Origin: Aliishimia sp965656085
GTDB lineage: Bacteria; Pseudomonadota; Alphaproteobacteria; Rhodobacterales; Rhodobacteraceae
NCBI GenBank assembly: GCA_965656085.1
Contig: CBFHJA010000001.1
Coordinates: forward strand, 1 to 64,000
Reading direction: 5' to 3'
DNA length: 64,000 nt
Within the stretch, counting starts at the first letter, position 1; every line of letters begins with the position of its first letter. Shown here one piece after another: positions 9,053 through 17,375 of the stretch. The notes beneath the pieces are model-generated. The model did not search any database. It was not told where the DNA came from and was given only the letters and a program-made list of their open reading frames with translations. Made by a program: the position numbers and the translations under genes.

Positions 9053-9531
9053 GACTGCACCCTGCCGCGCACCCCGAACGCCACCGCCGCTGCAACAAAC
9101 AGACAGACCGCAAGGCCGAAACCGGCCCACCCGAGATCGGACACCACGACCTGACCCATCAGGCGACTGGGCAACAAAGTGAACAATCCCGCAACCCCAA
9201 GGCCCCAGAAGGCGCAATTGCGCAGCATCTTGCGGTGCGCATCTATCTGGCCCCGACGGGCCGCACGAATCGCACCGACCAAGGTGAAAAGCACCCATGC
9301 CGAGAGCAGGTGTATCGGGCTGAACGGCCCCACCATCCGGATGTCGTGAATCCAGAAACTGCTCAAACTGGTCACGGCCATGGCAAGCACCCACACATAT
9401 CCAAGCGCCTTGTGCGGCCTGTCGCCCGCATGGCGCCACAGCTGGATCGGCGTGAGGATCACGGCGGCAAGCGCCGCTGCGACATGAATTTGCACGGTCA
9501 GCGGCGCTGACAGAAGGGGGTCCATCATCAT
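9010..9531 (-). CDS. DUF2306-type polytopic membrane protein
   Basis: A 173-residue membrane protein with about five hydrophobic segments, and histidines at the membrane face in QIHVAAALAAV and WRHAGDRPHKALGYVWV. This pattern matches the DUF2306 family as I recall it. Three ATGs lie in a row (9531, 9528, 9525); the first is used here because AGAGG sits upstream at suitable spacing. The gene is divergent from a membrane LytTR regulator, with only 78 bases between the two starts, so they probably share a control region. Function is unknown; it could be a sensory or inhibitory partner of the LytTR protein (inference). Confidence 0.75.
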   Translation of the reverse strand: MMMDPLLSAPLTVQIHVAAALAAVILTPIQLWRHAGDRPHKALGYVWVLAMAVTSLSSFWIHDIRMVGPFSPIHLLSAWVLFTLVGAIRAARRGQIDAHRKMLRNCAFWGLGVAGLFTLLPSRLMGQVVVSDLGWAGFGLAVCLFVAAAVAFGVRGRVQSYAASARIRLSNSA

Positions 9532-9609
9532 ACTCAACCTCTTGCGTTGAAACCTGTTGGCAGGCATCCACAAGGGCGGGCAGCTGGTCCAGAGCGGCTT
9601 CGTGAGAGG

Positions 9610-10398
9610 ATGTGTCAATTCGTGAATCAAGGACTGTTGCAGTTTACGAAGCGTGAGTGGGACAGGCTCAAAGGCGCGCGCGGGGTCTGGGTTGGCATGA
9701 TCGCCACCGGCATCATTCTGGGCCTGCTCGGCCCATTCGGCACCGATGAGGCCTTGCGGGTGTTTCCACGCACCGCCTACTGGCTGACCGTCGTGGGTGT
9801 CACCTTCATCACCGGGCAATGCATCGCGGGCGGTCTGCTGGCTTATGGCCGCGAAGCCGGCTTTCCGGTCTGGGGTCTCTTGCCCCTCGTGTGCCTGATC
9901 AGCTCGGGGCTCATCTATGGCGAAGTCCTTGCGATCAACGCTGTGATCTTCGGGGCCTTGCCACGGTCCGTCGACCTGCTGATCCTCGGCGCGAATATCT
10001 TCGTGATCGTTTCGGTCGTCACCGTTGCGGTCCACTTTGCCGTGCCGTCCGAGCCGCAAGACTCCGACGAGCCCCCCCGGCTTCTGGCGCGTTTGCCAGT
10101 GCCTTTGCGCGGACGCCTGATCTCCCTGTCGGTGACAGATCACTATGTCCATGTCAGCACCGACAAAGGCACGCATATGCTGCTGATGCGCCTGTCCGAC
10201 GCCATCGGGGAAACCGCCCCTGTCGCAGGCCTGCAAATCCACCGCTCCCATTGGGTTGCCCTTGACGCGATCCAACGCGTGGAGCGCGGCGCGCGCAAAT
10301 CCGAGGTGGTTCTGCATGGGGGCACACGGCTTCCGGTCTCGCGCACTTACCTGCCGCAGTTGAAAGAAGCCGGGTTTTTGCCCACAAGCGGGTCATGA
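9610..10398 (+). CDS. Membrane-anchored LytTR-family DNA-binding regulator
   Basis: A 262-residue protein with four membrane segments (about residues 25-145) followed by a cytoplasmic LytTR DNA-binding domain (about 165-255: ISLSVTDHYVHVSTDKG, then IHRSHWVALDAIQRVER). LytTR domains bind DNA by a beta fold and usually control cell-envelope or virulence genes. There is no receiver domain, so it is a one-component membrane regulator. ATG 9610 is used; a GTG at 9622 is an alternative and has a better-spaced GAGAGG. Its stop overlaps lipB by 4 bases. The divergent DUF2306 gene is the obvious first target. Confidence 0.85.
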   Translation: MCQFVNQGLLQFTKREWDRLKGARGVWVGMIATGIILGLLGPFGTDEALRVFPRTAYWLTVVGVTFITGQCIAGGLLAYGREAGFPVWGLLPLVCLISSGLIYGEVLAINAVIFGALPRSVDLLILGANIFVIVSVVTVAVHFAVPSEPQDSDEPPRLLARLPVPLRGRLISLSVTDHYVHVSTDKGTHMLLMRLSDAIGETAPVAGLQIHRSHWVALDAIQRVERGARKSEVVLHGGTRLPVSRTYLPQLKEAGFLPTSGS

Positions 10399-11063
10399 GC
10401 ATCGAATGGATCACGTCCGACGGTCTGACCGATTACATGGAGGCACTGGCCTTCATGGAAAGCCGCGTCGAGGCCATTGCCGCCGGGCGCGCACCGGAGT
10501 GTATCTGGCTGCTCGAACACCCGCCGCTCTACACCGCCGGCACTTCGGCGGACCCGGCGGATTTGCGCGATCCGGCTCGCTTCCCGGTCTATGAGGCGCG
10601 CCGGGGCGGGCAATATACCTACCACGGCCCCGGCCAGCGCGTTGTCTATGTGATGCTCGACCTCAACAAGCGCGGACGGGACATCCGCGCGTTCGTGCAG
10701 GCGCTGGAGGCATGGGTGATCGGCGCGCTGGCGGCGTTCAACGTCACCGGGGAGATTCGCGCGGGCCGTGTCGGGGTCTGGGTGCAGCGCCCCGAAAAGC
10801 CGCGTGGGCCGGGTGGGGCGATGGCCGAGGAAAAGATCGCAGCGATTGGCATCCGGCTGCGCAAATGGGTGAGCTTTCACGGCATTTCGATCAACGTGGA
10901 GCCCGATCTGGAGCATTTTTCGGGGATCGTGCCGTGCGGGATCGCCGAGCATGGGGTCACGAGCCTTGTGGATCTGGGCTTGCCCGTGGGCCTGGCGGAT
11001 CTCGACGTCGCCTTGAAGGCGGAGTTCGAGGCGGTGTTCGGCACCGAAGCGGCGCGGGCCTGA
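10395..11063 (+). CDS. lipB: Octanoyl-[ACP]:protein N-octanoyltransferase
   Basis: LipB moves the octanoyl group from acyl carrier protein to the apo-lipoyl domains of 2-oxoacid dehydrogenases and GcvH, the first step of de novo lipoylation. Family motifs are clear: RRGGQYTYHGPGQ (residues 70-82), then EEKIAAIGIR with the catalytic lysine near 147, FHGISINV, and the catalytic cysteine in VPCGIAEHGVTS (Cys181). The length of 222 residues is usual. ATGA overlap with the LytTR gene suggests coupled translation. lipA is not in the window. Confidence 0.96.
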   Translation: MSIEWITSDGLTDYMEALAFMESRVEAIAAGRAPECIWLLEHPPLYTAGTSADPADLRDPARFPVYEARRGGQYTYHGPGQRVVYVMLDLNKRGRDIRAFVQALEAWVIGALAAFNVTGEIRAGRVGVWVQRPEKPRGPGGAMAEEKIAAIGIRLRKWVSFHGISINVEPDLEHFSGIVPCGIAEHGVTSLVDLGLPVGLADLDVALKAEFEAVFGTEAARA

Positions 11064-11358
11064 CCGCCCCTGCGAGCCGTCCGCCGCATCCACGGATGGC
11101 GCGGGCGTCGCGCACGGGCCGCACCAACCAGCGCGGGGAAATGGCACTAATTTTCATCACCTTGGCAATTTTCAACGATAGCAGAGCAGCAAAACCCGCA
11201 CATATTCAAATATTTGCAAGAGTCAGCGACATTTTAACCCATCTGGAAGGCAAAGCAGCCGTTGCCGCACCTGCGTGCGTCGGGTAAACACGTCAGGAAT
11301 CCGCGCGCACCACGGGAACCGGTGACGTGCGGCCAAAATAGCCAACAGGAGTCACCGC

Positions 11359-13032
11359 ATGGCAGATGCAGCCATCCACGGGCACGACCACGAGGACAAT
11401 CGGAGCTTTTTCGTCCGCTGGTTCATGTCCACCAACCACAAGGATATCGGGATCCTCTACCTGATCACCGCGGCGCTCGCCGGGTTCATCTCGGTGGCGT
11501 TCACGGTGTATATGCGCATGGAACTCGCCAATCCCGGCGTGCAATACATGTGCATGGAAGGCGCGCGCTTCACCGCCGCTGCCGCAGGCGAGTGTACCCC
11601 CAACGGGCACCTCTGGAACGTGCTGATCACCGGCCACGGCATCCTGATGATGTTCTTCGTCGTGATCCCCGCCCTTTTCGGCGGTTTCGGCAACTATTTC
11701 ATGCCGCTCCAGATCGGCGCACCGGACATGGCCTTCCCCCGGATGAACAACCTCTCCTACTGGATGTATGTCGCCGGGACCTCGCTGGCGGTGGCCTCGC
11801 TGCTGGCGCCGGGCGGGAATGATCAGTCCGGCTCCGGTGTGGGCTGGGTGCTCTATCCGCCGCTCTCCACCAATGAAGCGGGCATGTCGATGGACCTCGC
11901 GATCTTCGCGGTGCACGTCTCGGGCGCCTCGTCGATCCTCGGTGCGATCAACATGATCACGACGTTCCTGAACATGCGCGCACCGGGAATGACCCTGTTC
12001 AAAGTGCCGCTGTTTGCATGGTCGATCTTCGTCACCTCGTGGCTGATCCTTTTGTCCCTGCCGGTTCTGGCGGGCGCGATCACCATGCTGCTGATGGACC
12101 GCAACTTCGGCTTCACCTTCTTTGATCCGGCAGGCGGTGGGGACCCGGTCCTCTACCAGCACATCCTGTGGTTCTTCGGCCACCCGGAAGTGTATATCAT
12201 CATCCTGCCCGGCTTCGGGATCATCTCCCACGTTCTGGCCACGTTCTCCCGCAAACCGATCTTCGGCTACCTGCCGATGGTCTGGGCGATCATCGCCATC
12301 GGTGCACTGGGCTTCGTTGTGTGGGCGCACCACATGTACACCGTGGGCATGAGCCTCAACCAGCAGGCCTACTTTATGCTGGCCACGATGGTCATTGCGG
12401 TGCCGACAGGCGTTAAGGTGTTCTCGTGGATTGCGACCATGTGGGGCGGTTCCATCGAGTTCAAAACTCCGATGCTCTGGGCGCTCGGCTTCCTGTTCCT
12501 CTTCACCGTCGGTGGTGTGACAGGCATCGTGCTCTCCCAAGCCGCCGTGGACCGCTACTACCACGACACCTACTACGTCGTGGCGCACTTCCACTACGTG
12601 ATGTCGCTCGGTGCTGTCTTCGCGATCTTCGCCGGGATCTACTTCTACCTGCCGAAGATGACGGGCCGCATGTACCCCGAATGGGCCGGCAAGCTGCACT
12701 TCTGGGCGATGTTCATCGGTGCGAACCTGACCTTCTTCCCGCAGCACTTCCTCGGCCGTCAGGGCATGCCGCGCCGCTATATCGACTACCCGGAAGCCTT
12801 CGCTTACTGGAACTGGTGGTCGTCGCTCGGTGCGTACCTGTCCTTCGCGTCCTTCGTGTTCTTCTTCGGTGTGATCCTCTACACGCTGCGCGCGGGCGCC
12901 CGTGTGACCGAGAACAACCCGTGGAACGAGTACGCGGACACGCTGGAATGGACCCTGCCCTCCCCGCCGCCCGAGCACACGTTCGAGCAGCTTCCGAAGC
13001 AGGAAGAGTGGGACAACAAGCACGCGCACTAA
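11359..13032 (+). CDS. ctaD: aa3-type cytochrome c oxidase subunit I
   Basis: Catalytic subunit of the proton-pumping haem-copper oxidase in the inner membrane, reducing O2 with electrons from cytochrome c. The 557 residues contain 12 hydrophobic segments, the STNHKDIG start signature, HPEVY (copper ligand and cross-linked Tyr), the HHMYTVG histidines and the haem ligands in YYVVAHFHYVMSLG. A site AACAGGAG precedes ATG 11359. The 295 bases upstream include an AT-rich island (about 11142-11240) that probably holds the promoter, though no clear hexamers could be fixed. As in related genomes the gene stands apart from the ctaCBGE cluster. A strong terminator follows. Confidence 0.98.
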   Translation: MADAAIHGHDHEDNRSFFVRWFMSTNHKDIGILYLITAALAGFISVAFTVYMRMELANPGVQYMCMEGARFTAAAAGECTPNGHLWNVLITGHGILMMFFVVIPALFGGFGNYFMPLQIGAPDMAFPRMNNLSYWMYVAGTSLAVASLLAPGGNDQSGSGVGWVLYPPLSTNEAGMSMDLAIFAVHVSGASSILGAINMITTFLNMRAPGMTLFKVPLFAWSIFVTSWLILLSLPVLAGAITMLLMDRNFGFTFFDPAGGGDPVLYQHILWFFGHPEVYIIILPGFGIISHVLATFSRKPIFGYLPMVWAIIAIGALGFVVWAHHMYTVGMSLNQQAYFMLATMVIAVPTGVKVFSWIATMWGGSIEFKTPMLWALGFLFLFTVGGVTGIVLSQAAVDRYYHDTYYVVAHFHYVMSLGAVFAIFAGIYFYLPKMTGRMYPEWAGKLHFWAMFIGANLTFFPQHFLGRQGMPRRYIDYPEAFAYWNWWSSLGAYLSFASFVFFFGVILYTLRAGARVTENNPWNEYADTLEWTLPSPPPEHTFEQLPKQEEWDNKHAH

Positions 13033-13057
13033 GCGCCGCTTGACACGAACACCAAAG

Positions 13058-13089
13058 GCCCCGGACAGTGTCCGGGGCTTTTTCTTTTT
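13058..13089 (+). terminator. Rho-independent terminator of ctaD
   Basis: A 9-bp perfect stem GCCCCGGAC-AGT-GTCCGGGGC (13058-13078) is followed at once by a T-rich run. It begins 25 bases after the ctaD stop, and its T-tract runs into the ribosome-binding site of the next gene, so that gene needs its own promoter or read-through. Confidence 0.9.
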
Positions 13090-13103
13090 GGAGGGGACAG
13101 GGC

Positions 13104-13712
13104 ATGGCCACACTGGATTTCTGGGTCTCGATTGGCAGCACCTACAGCTACCTGACGGTGATGCGCATCGCCGATCACTGCGCAGCGGCGGAGGTTGATC
13201 TCAGATGGAACGTGTTCGATGTGCGCGAAATCATGATCGAACAGAACAACATCCCGTTCCGCGACAAGCCGATCAAGACGGCCTATATGTGGCGCGACAT
13301 GGAGCGGCGCGCAGAAGGCTACGGCCTGCCAATCTCGGTGCCCGCCCCCTACCCGCTTGCCGGGCTGACGCTGGCCAATCAGGTCGCGGCGCTTGGTCTC
13401 GAAGAGGGCTGGGGCATCGCATACATTCAGGACACCTACCGCCGCTGGTTTCAGGACGGTGCCCCCGCCGGAGAAGACCCCAACCTCTCCGCCAGTCTGC
13501 GGGCGGTGGGGCAAGACCCGGAGCGCGCGGTTGCAGAGGCGCGCAGCCCGGCGGGTGCGGCGCGCTTGACCGCGGCAACAGATGTCGCGCGACAAGCGGG
13601 CATCTTTGGGTCGCCAAGCTTTCTCGTGGGCGATGAGGTGTTCTGGGGCGACGACCGGCTTGATGACGCGATCACATGGGCACGGCATGGCGCGTTGACG
13701 CCCGCCACCTAG
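13104..13712 (+). CDS. 2-hydroxychromene-2-carboxylate isomerase-like protein (DsbA/GST-kappa fold)
   Basis: A 202-residue thioredoxin-fold protein of the HCCA isomerase/kappa-GST family. The redox CxxC is replaced by WVSIGSTYSYLT near the N-terminus, where Ser activates glutathione in relatives. A FGSPSFLVGDEVFWG segment near residue 175 supplies the cis-Pro loop. The start is ATG 13104, preceded by GGAGGGG; a longer open frame upstream would run through the ctaD terminator. Family members isomerise ring-cleavage products of naphthalene in a GSH-dependent way, but no aromatic-degradation genes are nearby, so the substrate here is unknown. Confidence 0.85.
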   Translation: MATLDFWVSIGSTYSYLTVMRIADHCAAAEVDLRWNVFDVREIMIEQNNIPFRDKPIKTAYMWRDMERRAEGYGLPISVPAPYPLAGLTLANQVAALGLEEGWGIAYIQDTYRRWFQDGAPAGEDPNLSASLRAVGQDPERAVAEARSPAGAARLTAATDVARQAGIFGSPSFLVGDEVFWGDDRLDDAITWARHGALTPAT

Positions 13713-13730
13713 ACTGTCACAGGACCGAAC

Positions 13731-14762
13731 GTGGAGCCTTTTCAGCCCTTCGTCAGAACGCTGCAAGCCCATGCGGCGACGATGCCGCCTGCGGACGGAC
13801 GGTTGTTCCTTGTGGGATGCGCTGGGTTCCCGCTGGCGTGCCTTGTACATTTGGTGTCCGGAATTTTATTCTGGTATCTGGGCTACATCACCCTCGCTCT
13901 GTGGGAAATCGGGGCGACGACGCTCTGGATTCTGATGTGGATCGGGCTCTTGCAACGCCGCATCTTCGCGCTCGCACTGTGGCTTCCGCTCTTCGTGGAA
14001 ATCCCGCTCCGTGCAGCATTGACGACTTACTATCTGGGGTTCGAGTCCGGCCATTGGCTGTTTTGCTTTGTGCCGCTGGTGTTGATCCCGTTTCCAACCT
14101 TTTTCAGCCCTGTCATCAAGGCTGTGCTCACGGCCTATATCTTCGCAGCCGTGGCGTTGATTGCGGGCATTTCCACGGTCGTGCCGCCCGCGGCCCCGCC
14201 CGAACCCGGCTGGCAGATTTTCTTCTTGGTCAGCAATATTCTCTCTGTCGCGACCGTCCTCGCGCTTGTGTTGTTCCTACTGCAATTCACTGTATTGCGC
14301 GCAGAAGCTGCGCTGGAGCGTGAATTCGAGCGCGCGGAGGGGCTGCTCAAAACCATTGGCGATGCCTACATGGCGGTGGTCGGCGTCCCGGATGCGCGCA
14401 CATCGCATGCAAGCATCGCCGTCAATATGGCCCTCGACATGCTGGAGGCCGCACGCCGGGTCAGTGCGCGTGCCCATTTCCCGATCGAGCTTCGTATCGG
14501 CGTCAATTCCGGCCCCGTTGTCGCGGGCGTCATCGGGACGTCGAAATTCGCGTTCGATCTCTGGGGCGATGCGGTGAATGTGGCGGCCCGCATGGAAACG
14601 CACAGCGCACCGGGCATGGTCCTCGTCACGGAAACGACAGCCGGTCAGCTTGGCGCGGCCTATGACATCACACCGGAAGGCACACGCGAGGTCAAAGGCA
14701 AAGGGACGCTCGCGGTATGCTCCGTCCGCGCCGCTGCCTCAGGCACCGTCGCGGCGCTTTAG
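13731..14762 (+). CDS. Membrane protein with truncated class III nucleotide cyclase domain
   Basis: The N-terminal half (residues 1-190) has about six membrane segments. A cyclase linker (ALEREFERAEGLL) follows and then joins straight to KTIGDAYMAVVGVP. In class III adenylate/guanylate cyclases these two motifs are separated by roughly 70-80 residues that carry the first metal-binding Asp (FADIVGFT-type motif). That part is missing in frame. The rest is intact: the Lys and second Asp of KTIGD, and the transition-state Asn/Arg in WGDAVNVAARME. One active-site half is therefore lost and cyclase activity is unlikely unless it pairs with another subunit. Start is GTG 13731; no strong ribosome-binding site is seen. 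Confidence 0.8.
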   Translation: MEPFQPFVRTLQAHAATMPPADGRLFLVGCAGFPLACLVHLVSGILFWYLGYITLALWEIGATTLWILMWIGLLQRRIFALALWLPLFVEIPLRAALTTYYLGFESGHWLFCFVPLVLIPFPTFFSPVIKAVLTAYIFAAVALIAGISTVVPPAAPPEPGWQIFFLVSNILSVATVLALVLFLLQFTVLRAEAALEREFERAEGLLKTIGDAYMAVVGVPDARTSHASIAVNMALDMLEAARRVSARAHFPIELRIGVNSGPVVAGVIGTSKFAFDLWGDAVNVAARMETHSAPGMVLVTETTAGQLGAAYDITPEGTREVKGKGTLAVCSVRAAASGTVAAL

Positions 14763-14934
14763 CCTTCGCTCACGGCCCAAGCGCAGTAGCCGCCATACCG
14801 AGGGCGGGCGCCGCAAACCAGCCCTGCTGCCCACGCTCTCACGCGGACGTGACCGCGTGTGCGCGCTTCTGCGCCCTTGGACAGGCTCCGAATTCTGCTA
14901 AATCTGGCGGGCGCGAAACGACCTGACAGAGCCC

Positions 14935-15417
14935 ATGCCTTTCCAATGGACCACCACCCCGCACGACACCGTTCAGGAAATGCGTCTCTGGCCGCATGAG
15001 TCCCTGCCCGCCCGCGGTATGGCGGCCGTCGTGCTGACGACCTTCACGCTCATCCTGATCCCGACCATGCCCCTCCTGGGCTCGCCGATCCTCTGGGGCA
15101 TCCTGCCGTTCTTGCTGGCGGCGGTCTGGGGCATCTATTTCGCCCTCCAGCGCAATCACAAATCGCGCCAGATTCTCGAAGTGCTGACCTTGGATGCGGA
15201 CGAGGCGCGCCTGACCCGCACCGACCCGAATGGCGAGGTCCAGCACTGGGACTGCAACCGCTACTGGACCACCGTGACAAAATACGACGACAAGGGCCCC
15301 GTGCCGCACTATGTGACGTTGCGCGGCAAGGGCCGGGAGGTGGAGATCGGCGCGTTTCTCAGCGAAGAGGAGCGAATTGCCCTGTTCGAAGATTTGCGCC
15401 GCGCCTTGGACCGATGA
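14935..15417 (+). CDS. DUF2244 membrane protein
   Basis: A 160-residue protein with two closely spaced membrane segments (about residues 27-65) and a C-terminal cytoplasmic beta domain (VLTLDADEARLTRTD, then HWDCNRYWTTV). This is the layout of the DUF2244 family, common in alphaproteobacteria and often near cytochrome oxidase genes. Its biochemical role is unknown to me. It converges with yqeY, leaving 15 bases between the stops. Confidence 0.8.
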   Translation: MPFQWTTTPHDTVQEMRLWPHESLPARGMAAVVLTTFTLILIPTMPLLGSPILWGILPFLLAAVWGIYFALQRNHKSRQILEVLTLDADEARLTRTDPNGEVQHWDCNRYWTTVTKYDDKGPVPHYVTLRGKGREVEIGAFLSEEERIALFEDLRRALDR

Positions 15418-15432
15418 GCGGCTCCGACGGGA

Positions 15433-15906
15433 TCACGCTTGCTGCTGACACAGGCGCGATTTGACCAGCGGGCCCACGGTGCCGAAATCCATTTGTCCGG
15501 TATATTCGCTCTTCAGCGCGCCCATGACCTTGCCCATGTCGCGAATGCTGTCCGCACCGAGGCTTTCGATGGCCTTGCTGATGGCGGCCTCGACCTCGTC
15601 ATCGGTGAGCTGCTTGGGCAGAAATTCTTCGATGACGGTGATCTCATCCCGCTCGCTCTCGGCGAGATCGAGACGGTTGCCTTCCTCATAGGCCCGCGCA
15701 CTTTCGGTCCGCTGCTTGACCATCTTGCCAAGGATCGCAAGCACTTCGCTGTCGCCGACACCGTCCTCGTCCCCTTCGGCGCGTGCGGCGATGTCGCGAT
15801 CCTTGATCGTCGCCATTATCAGCCGCAACGTGCTGAGCCGCGTGCTGTCCTTGTCCTTCATAGCTTGTTTGAGCGCTGTGTTCACACGCTCTCTCAACTC
15901 GCCCAT
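15433..15906 (-). CDS. yqeY: GatB/YqeY-domain protein
   Basis: A 157-residue all-helical protein. It starts MGELRERVNTALKQAMK, has a conserved VIEEFLPKQLTDDEVE core and a GKVMGALKSEY stretch, all typical of YqeY. The domain is related to the tRNA-binding tail of the GatB amidotransferase subunit, and stand-alone YqeY is thought to contact tRNA or tRNA-dependent enzymes; its role is not settled. A good sigma-70-type promoter lies 57 bases upstream (15963-15991). Confidence 0.92.
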   Translation of the reverse strand: MGELRERVNTALKQAMKDKDSTRLSTLRLIMATIKDRDIAARAEGDEDGVGDSEVLAILGKMVKQRTESARAYEEGNRLDLAESERDEITVIEEFLPKQLTDDEVEAAISKAIESLGADSIRDMGKVMGALKSEYTGQMDFGTVGPLVKSRLCQQQA

Positions 15907-15962
15907 GATGTCTTTTTCCCCGTTTGCACCCCGCGCCGCGCGCAGTGGCTTGTGAAACGGTC

Positions 15963-15991
15963 AACATAGCCCGAAACCGGCTTTGCGACAA
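15963..15991 (-). promoter_or_regulatory. Sigma-70-type promoter of yqeY
   Basis: Read on the minus strand: TTGTCG (15986-15991), a 17-base spacer, then TATGTT (15963-15968). Spacing is ideal and both hexamers differ from consensus at two positions or fewer. Transcription would start about 45-50 bases before the yqeY ATG. Confidence 0.55.
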
Positions 15992-16050
15992 GCCAAGGAA
16001 CCCTTACGTAAGCCACTGATTTTCCACCGAAACTCAAATCGCCCGAAGCC

Positions 16051-16079
16051 TTGACGCGGGGCAGCGCGGGCTTTAGGAA
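16051..16079 (+). promoter_or_regulatory. Putative promoter of carA
   Basis: TTGACG (16051-16056), a 17-base spacer, then TAGGAA (16074-16079), ending 38 bases before the carA start. The -35 element is near consensus and the -10 is weak. No attenuator or leader peptide is evident in the short leader. Confidence 0.4.
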
Positions 16080-16117
16080 CAGACCAATTTGCCGCCCCTC
16101 GCCAAAGGATCCCCACC

Positions 16118-17263
16118 ATGTCCGCGCCTCATCCCACAGCCTGTCTCGCCCTCGCGGACGGGACGATATTCTACGGCACCGGCTTCGGCGCGACCGGGCA
16201 GACCGAGGCCGAACTGTGCTTCAACACCGCGATGACGGGCTATCAGGAGATCATGACCGACCCGTCTTATGCCGGGCAGGTGGTGACCTTCACTTTCCCG
16301 CATATCGGCAATGTGGGCGTGAACCCCGAGGATGATGAGACCGGCGATCCGGTGGCCGCCGGCATGGTCGTCAAATGGATGCCCACGGCACCGTCGAACT
16401 GGCGCGCGATCGAGCCGCTCGACACATGGCTGAAGGCGCGCGGACGGATCGCCATCGGCGGGGTGGATACGCGCCGTTTGACCCGCGCGATCCGGCAGGC
16501 CGGCGCGCCGCATGTGGCGCTGGCCCATGACCCCGAGGGCAAGTTCGACATCGAAGCGCTGATCGCGGCGGCGCGGGGCTTTGCAGGCCTCGAAGGCATG
16601 GATCTGGCCAAGAACGTGACCTGCGCGCAATCCTACCGCTGGGACGAGATGCGGTGGGCGTGGCCCGAGGGCTACACCCGCCAGACCGCAGCCCGTCACA
16701 AGGTGGTCGCGCTGGATTACGGTGCCAAGCGCAATATCCTGCGCTGTCTGGCTTCGGCTGGCTGCGATGTGACGGTTCTGCCGGCGACCTCCACGGCGGA
16801 GGAGGTAATGGCCCATGCGCCGGACGGGGTGTTCTTGTCCAACGGTCCCGGCGATCCGGCCGCAACGGGCAGCTACGCGGTGCCGATGATCCGCGATGTG
16901 CTGGCGCGGGACATCCCGGTGTTCGGCATTTGCCTTGGCCACCAGATGCTTGCGCTTGCGCTTGGCGCGAAGACGGTCAAGATGAACCACGGCCACCACG
17001 GCGCGAACCACCCGGTGAAGGATCACGAAACGGGAAAGGTCGAGATTACCTCGATGAATCATGGCTTTGCGGTGGATGCGCAGTCCTTGCCTGCGGGGGT
17101 TGTCGAGACGCATACCTCCTTGTTCGATGGCTCCAATTGCGGCTTGCGGATGCAGGATCGCCCGGTGTTTTCGGTGCAGTACCACCCCGAAGCGAGCCCC
17201 GGCCCGCAGGATAGCTTTTACCTCTTCGAGCGCTTCGCGGCGGCGATGGACGCGCGCGGCTAA
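16118..17263 (+). CDS. carA: Carbamoyl-phosphate synthase small (glutaminase) subunit
   Basis: CarA hydrolyses glutamine and channels ammonia to CarB to make carbamoyl phosphate for arginine and pyrimidine synthesis. The N-terminal CPSase domain shows ELCFNTAMTGYQEI and the C-terminal class I glutaminase domain has its catalytic Cys in FGICLGHQ (near residue 270) and the His-Glu pair in YHPEASPG (near 357). The length of 381 residues is usual. carB is not adjacent, which is common in this group. Confidence 0.97.
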   Translation: MSAPHPTACLALADGTIFYGTGFGATGQTEAELCFNTAMTGYQEIMTDPSYAGQVVTFTFPHIGNVGVNPEDDETGDPVAAGMVVKWMPTAPSNWRAIEPLDTWLKARGRIAIGGVDTRRLTRAIRQAGAPHVALAHDPEGKFDIEALIAAARGFAGLEGMDLAKNVTCAQSYRWDEMRWAWPEGYTRQTAARHKVVALDYGAKRNILRCLASAGCDVTVLPATSTAEEVMAHAPDGVFLSNGPGDPAATGSYAVPMIRDVLARDIPVFGICLGHQMLALALGAKTVKMNHGHHGANHPVKDHETGKVEITSMNHGFAVDAQSLPAGVVETHTSLFDGSNCGLRMQDRPVFSVQYHPEASPGPQDSFYLFERFAAAMDARG

Positions 17264-17311
17264 GGCGTTTTTGACCATGTGCGCTGGCGGCACGCGGCGG
17301 CACTGCGCGGC

Positions 17312-17327
17312 TTAACGCACGGTTAAC
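17312..17327 (+). promoter_or_regulatory. CtrA-type binding site upstream of the glycosyltransferase
   Basis: TTAA (17312-17315), seven bases, then TTAAC (17323-17327): a perfect match to the alphaproteobacterial CtrA consensus TTAA-N7-TTAAC. The second half-site continues as TTAACCAT, as in strong CtrA half-sites. It lies 49 bases before the start of a GspE_N-glycosyltransferase gene, in a 112-base intergenic gap. CtrA controls motility, cell-cycle and c-di-GMP genes in Rhodobacterales. Binding is inferred from sequence only. Confidence 0.65.
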
Positions 17328-17375
17328 CATCCTTGATTAAGCTCACTCCGGGCCGAATGCCCGAAGGAGCACGCA

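Noticed and set aside
11293..13113. 606-codon minus-strand frame across ctaD
   Set aside because: Antisense to an unmistakable cytochrome oxidase gene; His/Glu/Arg-rich shadow sequence.
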